In this document: one piece after another, positions 17,134-25,661 of the stretch
Numbering within the stretch: the first letter of the stretch is position 1
Layout: every line of letters begins with the position of its first letter
Assembly (NCBI RefSeq): GCF_024741135.1
Contig: NZ_JANSUY010000024.1
Coordinates: forward strand, 50,340 to 114,339
Origin: Aquiflexum gelatinilyticum
GTDB taxonomy: Bacteria; Bacteroidota; Bacteroidia; Cytophagales; Cyclobacteriaceae
Length of the DNA stretch: 64,000 nt
Reading direction: 5' to 3'
Position numbers and translations under genes: made by a program
The notes under the pieces: generated by a model
What the model was told of the DNA's origin: nothing
Seen by the model: only the letters and a program-made list of their open reading frames with translations
Databases searched by the model: none

Positions 17134-18057
17134 CTAAATCTCATTGACGAGCTTTTTCATTTTCTCTAACCCTGTTTTGGCTACGGTCAGAGCATCTTGT
17201 TTCCAATAATCCTGGTTGAAAAGCTCAAGCGAAAGTACCTTATTTCCACCCATATTTTTCAGATCTCTCAGTATCTCTTTCATTGGGGCAGCCCCATCTC
17301 CGGGATAAACACGGTCTTTGTCTGCCTGATCTTCCCTTGGAATGGACGCTACAAAATCATTCATATGGAAGATTTCGATGGCCGATCCGTTAAGCATTTT
17401 CAATCCATCATACCCCGATCCTCCCCTAAAGAGATGATACACATCGGGCAGAATCCTTGTATCGGGATCATTGGCTACCGCTGCCACCATCAAAACCTGG
17501 CCCAAATGGTGAAAAAATGGAAATGCTCCCCAGAACTCCAATTGAGGCATAACTCCTGTTTTCCTACCCAAATCCAATAAAGCTTTGTACCGTCCTCCTG
17601 CCTTAAAAAGGTCCAAAGGGGCTGACACGCCGGCTGCAGGTGCTGCCACCCTTGTACATCCTAAGGAAGCCAAAAGCTCCATTTCCTGTTCCATTTGAAT
17701 CATCCCGGCTTTTCTCTTTTCCTCATCATCTACCATCCAAGGTGCAAATCCAATGGCGTTTTCAAATTTCAATCCTGAGTCAGAAATATATTTTTTCAAA
17801 CCAGCCGCTGAATTTCCTGCTGATATATATTCCTGAATATCCCTGATCCATAATTCTACACCATCATATCCAGATTTAGCAGCGATATCCAAATACCCAA
17901 TCAATCCAGGTTTTTGACCCATGATGGTACTTGTATTCAAACAAAAACTGAATTGGCTTTCTTTTTTCTTTTTTTGATTTGCTTCCAAAATGCCAGCGGT
18001 TGCAAACAAACCTGTTGTCAATCCGAGGGTCTTAAGAGCGGTTCTTCTTGTAGTCAT
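17134..18057 (-). CDS. Tat-exported sugar phosphate isomerase/epimerase-like protein
   Basis: This 307-residue protein starts with a twin-arginine signal peptide (MTTRRTALKTLGLTTGLFATAG). An AP-endonuclease-2 / xylose-isomerase-like TIM barrel follows (SGYDGVELWI, LEFWGAF, DVYHLFRGG, HMNDF, VLSLELFNQDY). The E, D, H and E residues that bind a divalent metal in this superfamily are present at the ends of strands. In Bacteroidota such proteins are associated with periplasmic sugar or inositol metabolism, but the substrate is unknown. It lies upstream of rarA on the same strand with a 37-bp gap. Confidence 0.88.
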   Translation of the reverse strand: MTTRRTALKTLGLTTGLFATAGILEANQKKKKESQFSFCLNTSTIMGQKPGLIGYLDIAAKSGYDGVELWIRDIQEYISAGNSAAGLKKYISDSGLKFENAIGFAPWMVDDEEKRKAGMIQMEQEMELLASLGCTRVAAPAAGVSAPLDLFKAGGRYKALLDLGRKTGVMPQLEFWGAFPFFHHLGQVLMVAAVANDPDTRILPDVYHLFRGGSGYDGLKMLNGSAIEIFHMNDFVASIPREDQADKDRVYPGDGAAPMKEILRDLKNMGGNKVLSLELFNQDYWKQDALTVAKTGLEKMKKLVNEI

Positions 18058-18235
18058 ATAGGCAAACGATTGATTGGATTATTTCAAGAATTTTAAAATT
18101 CAGCAATTATGCTTAAAAATAATGTACCATATCTATAAAAATTTACCTTTTGTATAAATCCTAAATACTTCTGTTTTCACCGTGTTTTTTTTATATATAT
18201 TGATTTCCAATTATCATTACTCCCAATAAAAACCT

Positions 18236-18940
18236 ATGAAATCCATTTTTTTTCTTCTCGCTTTCTGCGCTTGTCTTGTCTCAAATCTCAAAGCACAGTC
18301 GTCTCAAGAATTAGAAGATGCCTACAAGGCAAATATCCCACTCCACCAGGAAATAGTAAGCGGCGGATACTATGTAGATCCGCCCCAAACCATAGAAGGA
18401 TACCCTTATTTTAAATCGAAAAATTTTGAATACGGGAGCCTCACTATCAATGGACTGACTTATGAAAATGTCCCTTTGCTCTATAATACATTTACAGACG
18501 AAGTGATTACTTTTCATCCTGTCCATAAACAAAAAACATTGATCAAGACCGACAAGATAGATGGCTTTACCCTACCTGATAAATTCAAATTTATTCGGAT
18601 TCGGGATAATCCTGAGTATAGTCACCACGGAAAGGGATTTTATGAATTGGTCGAGGAAGGAAATAAAGCTAATCTGTTGTGCAAATTCTTCAAAACAACC
18701 AAAGCCAAAAGAGAAATGAGTCAATACAGCAGTATTTTTTTAGAAAAGTCAGATTTTTTGATCCAACATGGAGAAAAGATTTATCACATAAAAAGTAAGG
18801 GACAAGCCATCTCTGTATTGGGGCTAAACAAAAAAGAAATTAATCGCAGTGCCAAAGAAAAAAGCATGAATTATCGGAATGACCGCCGGAGCTACTTGTC
18901 TTTTTTGGTAGCATCATATAACCAATCTGCACATGAATAA
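18236..18940 (+). CDS. Secreted protein of unknown function
   Basis: This 234-residue protein has a signal peptide (FFLLAFCACLVSNLKAQ). The mature part is rich in beta-strand patterns and aromatic residues (GYYVDPPQTIEGYPYF, YGSLTINGLTYENVPLLYN) and has a basic C-terminus. I do not recognise a domain. It is the first gene of a five-gene operon and overlaps the TonB-dependent receptor by 8 bp, so it probably belongs to the same envelope machine. Confidence 0.8.
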   Translation: MKSIFFLLAFCACLVSNLKAQSSQELEDAYKANIPLHQEIVSGGYYVDPPQTIEGYPYFKSKNFEYGSLTINGLTYENVPLLYNTFTDEVITFHPVHKQKTLIKTDKIDGFTLPDKFKFIRIRDNPEYSHHGKGFYELVEEGNKANLLCKFFKTTKAKREMSQYSSIFLEKSDFLIQHGEKIYHIKSKGQAISVLGLNKKEINRSAKEKSMNYRNDRRSYLSFLVASYNQSAHE

Positions 18941-21686
18941 GCTTTTGGCATTGCTCGTTTTTTGTGTGATTTGTTCCATTCCAAGAACCTCGGCTCAGGA
19001 GATCAAACAAAGTGAGGAAAGGATTTCTGGGTTATTTCCAGGTTTAAGTTTTGAGCGATTTACGCAGCAAATAGAATCCCAAACTTCTTATAAGTTTTAT
19101 TATTCCAAAGAAGATGTGGCTGATTTGGTCATCAATATCAGTGCAAAGGACAACACCATCGAGCAGGTTCTGTCAGGAGTATTTGAAGGAACTGAACTGA
19201 AATATCATGTGGATGAAAATCATCGGGTTTTTATCAGCAAAGGAACCGCACTGGACACTTCATTACCCAAGGATTTTTTTTCCAGGGTATCCGAACAGGA
19301 AAAGGACAGTCTTTTGAGACAGTCAGACATTGACAGGGCTTTTTCCAGAAATAAGCTTTATGTCGTAGGCAAGCCAGATAATTCAGGAAAAACAGAAGCG
19401 GTATTGCGGGGAAAGGTTACAGGATTGGAAACCGGAAACCCTGTTTTTGGTGCGGTGATTTTTGAAAAAATCAATTATACCCGCGCCATTGCCAATCAGG
19501 ACGGTCAATTTGAAATCAAGCTTCCATTAGGAAGACATACTATTTTCATCCAAAATCTTGGTGGGTTTGTGGAACAAAGGCAGATTAGTCTTCAGGGGGA
19601 CGGCGTTTTGGATGTAGCCATCGAGGAGAATATCATCTCCCTCTCAGAGGTTACCATTTCTTCAGAAAAAATGACCAATATCTCCCGTCCGGAGATGGGC
19701 GTTCAAAAACTGAACATGGAAACCATGAGGCAGATTCCCGCCATATTGGGAGAGGTAGACATCATCAGGAGCATTTTGACCCTTCCGGGTGTGCAGACCG
19801 TCGGGGAGGCTAGCGTTGGATTCAACGTCCGAGGAGGCGCTGCCGACCAAAACCTGATTCTGTTCAATCACGCCACGATTTACAATCCTTCACACTTATT
19901 TGGTCTGTTTTCCGCCTTCAATCCTGACTTGGTGGAATCTGTAGACCTCTACAAAGCAGGTATTCCTGTCCAATATGGTGGAAGGCTCTCCTCAGTTTTG
20001 GATGTGCATGCCAAATACGGCAATGATGAAAAAATTACCGTTCGGGGAGGAATCGGATTGCTGACAGGCAGGATTTCGGTGGAAGGCCCTGTTGGGGAAA
20101 AAACGACTTTTGCACTTGGGGCAAGGTCTACGTACTCTGATTGGCTTTTGGATATTTTGGAAGAAAACACCGATTTCAAAGATGGTAGGGCAAATTTCTA
20201 TGACTTAAACCTCAATGTTTCCCATAAGCTGAATGACAAAAACATCATCAGGTTAAACACCTACGGGAGTAGTGACAGATTTGCATTTGACCGGGATACT
20301 ACCTTTATGTATCAAAACCGAAGCATCAATTTGGGTTGGACCCATTACTTCAGTGACCGGTTGGAAGGCGAATTTGTAGCGGGTAGAGACCATTACCAAT
20401 TTGGTATTGAAGGCAGAGACAATCCGTCCAATGGATACAATTTCGGATTTGGCATCAAACAGGATTTTTTCAAAGCCAATTTCTCCTATGAATATGACTT
20501 GAGACATACTTTTACTTTTGGACTCAATACCATCAGATACCGACTAAATCCGGGATTCATCGAACCTGCAGGTGCAGAATCCATTGTCGTTCCCGAGGAA
20601 GTAAATCCCGAACAGGCCCTTGAGACTTCCATCTATATCGGAGACAATTTCGAAGTGACAGATGAATTTTCCATCAATTTCGGGATGCGTTACGCTGTTT
20701 ACAACTATCTCGGACCCAATACTATCCGGGAATATAAACCGGGTTTGCCAATATCACCACCCAACTTAGTCGGTGAAACGACTTTCAACGGAGGGCAAAC
20801 CATCAAAACTTACAGCGGTCCCGAGTTCAGAATCTCTGCTAGGTATAGCCTCAACAATATTTCCTCCATCAAAGCAGGATACAATACCAACAGGCAGTTT
20901 ATCCATTTGCTGACCAATAATGCAGCCATTGCACCGACTGACATTTGGAAACTGAGTGATCCAAATATCCGCCCACAGTGGGGAGATCAGGTTTCTATCG
21001 GATACTATAGAAATATCAAAGTAGATAAATTTGAGTTCTCGGTGGAAGCTTATCATAGGTCAATGAAAAACCTCATCGATTTCCGGTCAGGCGCATCCCT
21101 GATTTTGAATAATGCCATTGAGCAAAGTGTCCTCAGGACAGAAGGACGGGCATATGGTGCGGAATTTTTGTTAAGAAAAAACACCGGAAAGCTCAATGGG
21201 TGGATAAGCTATACTTACTCTCGGTCTTTGTTGAGAACTGCTCAGGATGAAATGGCCGAGAAAATCAATGGAGGAGAATGGTATCCTAACAACTTTGATC
21301 AACCTCACAATGCTGTCTTGGTGGGTAATTATGCTTTGAGCAAGCGCTTCAGCACTTCCATTAATGCCAACTACAGCACCGGAAGACCTATCACATTGCC
21401 AGTTGCCAAGTTCAATTATGGGGGTTCGGAGCGGGTTTATTTCTCAGATAGAAATGCGTACAGGATTCCGGATTACTTCAGAATTGATTTCTCCATCAAC
21501 ATTGAGGGGAACCATAAAGTCAGAAAACTCGCCCATTCATCCTGGTCAATCGGAGTATACAATCTTCTTGGAAGAAGGAATCCTTACTCGGTATATTTCA
21601 CTCCTGTCAACGGAATTTTACAAGGGTATCAATTATCCATTTTTGCTGAACCGATTCCATTCATTACTTATAATTTCCGAATCTGA
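18933..21686 (+). CDS. TonB-dependent receptor with N-terminal STN domain
   Basis: This 917-residue outer-membrane receptor has a signal peptide ending TSAQ. A secretin/TonB short N-terminal domain follows (about 35-105, FTQQIESQTSYKFYYS), then a carboxypeptidase-like regulatory domain (about 150-230, GKVTGLETGNPVFGAVIF), a plug (about 265-370, LPGVQTVGEASVGFNVRGG) and a 22-strand-type barrel to residue 917. The STN domain usually contacts an anti-sigma factor in trans-envelope signalling, but no FecR gene is adjacent. It belongs to the receptor type found with DUF4249 lipoproteins rather than with a SusD partner. The stop overlaps the next ATG by 1 bp (TGATG). Confidence 0.93.
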   Translation: MNKLLALLVFCVICSIPRTSAQEIKQSEERISGLFPGLSFERFTQQIESQTSYKFYYSKEDVADLVINISAKDNTIEQVLSGVFEGTELKYHVDENHRVFISKGTALDTSLPKDFFSRVSEQEKDSLLRQSDIDRAFSRNKLYVVGKPDNSGKTEAVLRGKVTGLETGNPVFGAVIFEKINYTRAIANQDGQFEIKLPLGRHTIFIQNLGGFVEQRQISLQGDGVLDVAIEENIISLSEVTISSEKMTNISRPEMGVQKLNMETMRQIPAILGEVDIIRSILTLPGVQTVGEASVGFNVRGGAADQNLILFNHATIYNPSHLFGLFSAFNPDLVESVDLYKAGIPVQYGGRLSSVLDVHAKYGNDEKITVRGGIGLLTGRISVEGPVGEKTTFALGARSTYSDWLLDILEENTDFKDGRANFYDLNLNVSHKLNDKNIIRLNTYGSSDRFAFDRDTTFMYQNRSINLGWTHYFSDRLEGEFVAGRDHYQFGIEGRDNPSNGYNFGFGIKQDFFKANFSYEYDLRHTFTFGLNTIRYRLNPGFIEPAGAESIVVPEEVNPEQALETSIYIGDNFEVTDEFSINFGMRYAVYNYLGPNTIREYKPGLPISPPNLVGETTFNGGQTIKTYSGPEFRISARYSLNNISSIKAGYNTNRQFIHLLTNNAAIAPTDIWKLSDPNIRPQWGDQVSIGYYRNIKVDKFEFSVEAYHRSMKNLIDFRSGASLILNNAIEQSVLRTEGRAYGAEFLLRKNTGKLNGWISYTYSRSLLRTAQDEMAEKINGGEWYPNNFDQPHNAVLVGNYALSKRFSTSINANYSTGRPITLPVAKFNYGGSERVYFSDRNAYRIPDYFRIDFSINIEGNHKVRKLAHSSWSIGVYNLLGRRNPYSVYFTPVNGILQGYQLSIFAEPIPFITYNFRI

Positions 21687-22831
21687 TGGGAAAGAGGTTA
21701 TCCTATGTTGTAGCAGTTTTGTTGCTTTTTTTGTGGGGAAGCTGCCGTGACCCCTTTGAACCTGAAGTGACCAATGCAGATATTGCAATCCTTGTAGTAG
21801 AGGGATACATAGAAACAAATGGAGAAGAATCCACCATCTATTTGAGCAGAACCAACCCGATAAGAAGTGATTCTGTTGCACTACCAGTGATCGATGCTTC
21901 TGTATTTCTGATTTCCAGTACAGGGGAATCGTGGTCTTTCAGTGAAACTGATTCCGGAACCTATTCCTATTCAGGTTTCTTTGATACTGACAATACTTAC
22001 CAATTGGGGATCAATCTTCCCAATGGCAAACAGTATCTTTCCGACCCCATAAAGCCTATTGTCACTCCTGAGATAAATGAGCTGAATTTCTTGAGAGATG
22101 AAGCGGGTGTCGAAATATTCATCAGTACCAAAGGCACGGATGAAGCCCAATACTTCCTTTGGGATTATGAGGAACATTGGATTTTCAGACCTGGGGTGAT
22201 TTCATTCCTCAAATTTGAAGGAGGGCAGGTTGTCAGAAGAGAACCTGATGAAAGAATTGACCTCTGTTGGAACAGTAACATTTTCCCAAAAATCATTCTA
22301 CAGAATTCAGCCCGTTTTGAAGACAATACCATCATCCAACGTGAACTTGTCAGAATACCAAACGAGTCTGAAAAATTGACCCAAAGGTATAGCATCAAGG
22401 TCAGGCAAAGAGCCATAGACCAGGCTACTTATGATTTTTGGGAAATTTTGAGAAAGAACTCTGATGATATCGGGGGCATTTTCAGTCCCCTGCCCTCGCT
22501 GATTGGGGGTAACATCAAAGCTGTCAACCCAGGTGATGAGGATGCCATTGGATATGTAAGCATGGGCCAATCTGCCAGCCAAAGGATTTATATTGATTAT
22601 GAAGATGTACAGCCTTGGAGAGTTTTTATACCAGAATATGAATTCTGCTTTGTACTTCCTGATACCATTCCGCCCAATGAAGCGGTGACAGCATTTAACA
22701 ATATTGACAGGGTACCGGCAAGGGAGGTCTTTGACGGGATGTTCTTTCTTGGATATCGTGCATCTACCAAACAATGTACAGATTGCACGCTGCGTGGAAA
22801 CAATAAAGCGCCTGATTTTTGGGAAGATTGA
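21686..22831 (+). CDS. DUF4249 lipoprotein, first copy
   Basis: This 381-residue lipoprotein has the lipobox LWGSC near residue 20, followed by RDPFEPEV, a common start of DUF4249 proteins. The family occurs next to TonB-dependent receptors in Bacteroidota and is thought to be a surface partner of the receptor; function is unproven. It has a C-terminal CTDCTLRG pair of cysteines before a short tail (PDFWED). The second copy downstream (22865-24022) is a clear paralog. It is translationally coupled to the receptor. Confidence 0.88.
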   Translation: MGKRLSYVVAVLLLFLWGSCRDPFEPEVTNADIAILVVEGYIETNGEESTIYLSRTNPIRSDSVALPVIDASVFLISSTGESWSFSETDSGTYSYSGFFDTDNTYQLGINLPNGKQYLSDPIKPIVTPEINELNFLRDEAGVEIFISTKGTDEAQYFLWDYEEHWIFRPGVISFLKFEGGQVVRREPDERIDLCWNSNIFPKIILQNSARFEDNTIIQRELVRIPNESEKLTQRYSIKVRQRAIDQATYDFWEILRKNSDDIGGIFSPLPSLIGGNIKAVNPGDEDAIGYVSMGQSASQRIYIDYEDVQPWRVFIPEYEFCFVLPDTIPPNEAVTAFNNIDRVPAREVFDGMFFLGYRASTKQCTDCTLRGNNKAPDFWED

Positions 22832-22864
22832 CAGTCCTTAAATAAATAATTAAAGAGGTTTTAA

Positions 22865-24022
22865 GTGAACAGAAATATTAAACATGTTATCAAAAGCCTA
22901 GCTTTGGCAATCCTATTTTTATCAGGATGTAGAGATCCCTTTGACCCTGAGGTGACTGACCAAGACCTTGCTGTCCTAGTGGTAGAGGGATTTATTGAAA
23001 CAGGCGGGGAAATTTCAGAAATCACATTAAGCAGGACTAATCCAATCCGTAGCGGCGAAAGCTTCAGGCCTGAGTCAGGTGCAGCGGTATTTCTTAGATC
23101 AGAATCAGGTGAAGAGTGGTCTTTTCAGGAGACCCAAACAGGAGTTTATACTTTTTCAGGATTTTTTGATCAGGAATTAAATTACCAATTGGGGATCAAC
23201 CTACTTAATGGCAAAAGATATCTTTCAGACCCGATGAGCCCAATCATCACTCCTGAGATTGAAGAACTTGGGTTTTTGAATGACCAAGAAGGAGTAGAAA
23301 TATTCGTCAGTACAAAAGGCAATGAGGAAGCCCAATATTTCCTTTGGGATTATCAAGAAGACTGGATTTTCAGACCCGGAGTCAGAAGTCAGTTTTTTTT
23401 CAATCCGGCAACAAAAGATGTAGAATTTAGAAAAGCTGACCAGAAAATAGACCTCTGCTGGAAGTCAAATTTATTTCCGAAAATCATCTTACAGAACGCC
23501 TCCCGATTTGCAAATAATACCATTCTTCAGAGGGAGTTGGTCAGGATACCAAAAAGGTCGGAAAAATTGACCGAACGCTTAAGTATCAATGTACGTCAAA
23601 GAGCAGTAAACCAGGAGACTTACGACTTTTGGGAGATTTTGAGAAAAAATTCTGATGATATCGGCGGGATTTTCAGTCCATTACCCTCACTTATCAGGGG
23701 TAACATCAAATCTGTTGATCCCAATGGGGACAATGTAATCGGAATAGTCAGTATGGGGACATCGACGTCCAAAAGAATCTATATCAATGCAGCAGATGTG
23801 GCACCTTGGCCATATTTTATAGAGGAATATGAATTTTGCAGACTAGACCAAGACACTGTTCTTATTTCAGATTATGAAAGGGAGTTCGCATCCGGTGCAA
23901 GAATACCTGTCATTCCGGTTGTGGTGGTGACCACTACCATCGGATTCAGGGCTGCAACAAAAGAATGTACTGACTGTACTTTGAGAGGAACCAACATCAA
24001 GCCTGATTTTTGGGAAGATTAA
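22865..24022 (+). CDS. DUF4249 lipoprotein, second copy
   Basis: This 385-residue paralog of the preceding gene has lipobox LFLSGC, then RDPFDPEV. The start is a GTG at 22865; no in-frame ATG precedes the lipobox. Long segments are nearly identical to the first copy, for example YDFWEILRKNSDDIGGIFSP, and the C-terminal CTDCTLRG and PDFWED are kept. The most divergent part is residues about 315-350, just before the Cys pair, suggesting a variable ligand- or partner-facing loop. Confidence 0.88.
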   Translation: MNRNIKHVIKSLALAILFLSGCRDPFDPEVTDQDLAVLVVEGFIETGGEISEITLSRTNPIRSGESFRPESGAAVFLRSESGEEWSFQETQTGVYTFSGFFDQELNYQLGINLLNGKRYLSDPMSPIITPEIEELGFLNDQEGVEIFVSTKGNEEAQYFLWDYQEDWIFRPGVRSQFFFNPATKDVEFRKADQKIDLCWKSNLFPKIILQNASRFANNTILQRELVRIPKRSEKLTERLSINVRQRAVNQETYDFWEILRKNSDDIGGIFSPLPSLIRGNIKSVDPNGDNVIGIVSMGTSTSKRIYINAADVAPWPYFIEEYEFCRLDQDTVLISDYEREFASGARIPVIPVVVVTTTIGFRAATKECTDCTLRGTNIKPDFWED

Positions 24023-24032
24023 TATTCAAAAA

Positions 24033-25661
24033 ATGACACCAAAGAAATTGATTGCCCTTCTGTTCTTTATTTTCACAGTGATGCCCAAGATAAGTTGGGG
24101 CCAAACCAAGGTGGAAGAATCTGTATTTGCCCATATTTCCAAAAATATAGCGGTCACGGGTGAAACGATTTGGTTTTCTATGTCCGCCATGGATATTGAT
24201 CAAAATTTTTACTCGAAAATCGGCTATGCTGAATTGGTGGACAGAAACGGGATAGCTGTACATCAAATAGTTTACCCCATGCAAAACGGTAAGTCTGACG
24301 GATATCTTGAAATACCCAAAGACCTGGAATCAGACCATTACATTTTGCGATTCTATACACGAATCAGCCCAAAGATGAGCCAAAACGGTGTTTTCAACCA
24401 ATTTGTCACTGTCATCAATCCAAAAAAACCAACCAAGTCCAAGGCTTTGGTACAAATAGGAGGAATTTACCCATCCATAAAGCCTTCAACTTTGGGTCAA
24501 GAAGAGATGGTTTCTTTTCCAAAAAAATCAAGTACTCGGCTTGATCTTTCCAATTCAAATTTGGGGAAAGTGTCTTCGATTTCTATATCTATATCAAATC
24601 CATTCTTGCCAGAAACCCATTCAGGCTATTACCAAGGTGAGATTTACCAGGAAATCGACAAAACCTTGGAACTCATTCCTGAACCCTATGGGCATATTGT
24701 CCACGGAAAAAATTTGAACTCAGAGATTGATACTACAGAAACTTTTTTCCTATCGACCCATGGCGTTCAATCATTTTTGAGTTCCGCCAAACCCAAGGAA
24801 AACGGAGATCTTTATTTTGAAATCGGGGCATTGAAGGCCTACAAATACCTGATAGCACAATCTTCAGACATAGAAAAGCAGCTCAATTTCTCTCCTGAAT
24901 TGCCTTTTTTGCCTTTGGTCTTCAAAAAGGATTTTGTATTTCCAGAACTGAAACTAGAAGAAAAAGATAGGGATTTTATTTCTGATTTGATCACTGCAGG
25001 ACAGGTTAGCACCTATTATTACTCCAAAGACTCTGTGGAGTTTGCTCCTATTGTGATCGGATTTGATGCTGACAAAACCTATTTACTGGACGATTATACC
25101 CGGTTTGAAAACCTTGAAGTCACACTCCGGGAGTATGTGCCGGAAGTATTGGTGAGGAAGCAGGACAAAAAAACCTTATTTAAAGTACTAAACAGCCCTT
25201 TGGGTTCTGTTTTTCAAGAAAATCCGTTGATCATGATAGATGCCATGCCGGTTTTTGATACCGATGCACTGGCAGCTTTCAATCCTGTGAACCTCAAGAA
25301 ATTGGAGGTAATGACCCGTGAATTTTCTTTCAATCAGGATAAATATTCCGGCGTGATGAGTTTCACCTCTTTCAAGAATGATTTTGGGAGTTTTCAATTG
25401 CCTTCCAATGCATTATATCTCAACTACCCTGAAATCCAAAAAATAAAAAAACCCAAGTCAATCCATTTAAATCAAAACCCGACTGAGTCAAGTTTTCCGG
25501 ATTTCAGGAGCACTTTGTATTGGGAAACTTCATTGAATTTGAAGGATTCTATTCAAATCTTTAGCTCAGAAATATCAGGGGATTTTGAAATCATCGTAGC
25601 CACCCTAGAAGAGAATGGCAAGATGAACTTTTTAAAAAACAGACTCAAAATTCAAAATTAG
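24033..25661 (+). CDS. Secreted protein with MG2-like and plug-like regions
   Basis: This 542-residue protein has a signal peptide ending ISWGQ. Residues about 27-130 have the pattern of the alpha-2-macroglobulin MG2 domain (ISKNIAVTGETIWFSMSAMD, LEIPKDLESDHYILRFYT). Residues about 398-446 resemble the end of a TonB receptor plug (PLIMIDAMPVFDTDALAAF, then LKKLEVMTREF and YSGVMSF). No barrel follows. It is the last gene of the receptor operon, 10 bp after DUF4249 copy 2. The role is unknown; it may act on the receptor or stabilise the complex. Confidence 0.75.
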   Translation: MTPKKLIALLFFIFTVMPKISWGQTKVEESVFAHISKNIAVTGETIWFSMSAMDIDQNFYSKIGYAELVDRNGIAVHQIVYPMQNGKSDGYLEIPKDLESDHYILRFYTRISPKMSQNGVFNQFVTVINPKKPTKSKALVQIGGIYPSIKPSTLGQEEMVSFPKKSSTRLDLSNSNLGKVSSISISISNPFLPETHSGYYQGEIYQEIDKTLELIPEPYGHIVHGKNLNSEIDTTETFFLSTHGVQSFLSSAKPKENGDLYFEIGALKAYKYLIAQSSDIEKQLNFSPELPFLPLVFKKDFVFPELKLEEKDRDFISDLITAGQVSTYYYSKDSVEFAPIVIGFDADKTYLLDDYTRFENLEVTLREYVPEVLVRKQDKKTLFKVLNSPLGSVFQENPLIMIDAMPVFDTDALAAFNPVNLKKLEVMTREFSFNQDKYSGVMSFTSFKNDFGSFQLPSNALYLNYPEIQKIKKPKSIHLNQNPTESSFPDFRSTLYWETSLNLKDSIQIFSSEISGDFEIIVATLEENGKMNFLKNRLKIQN

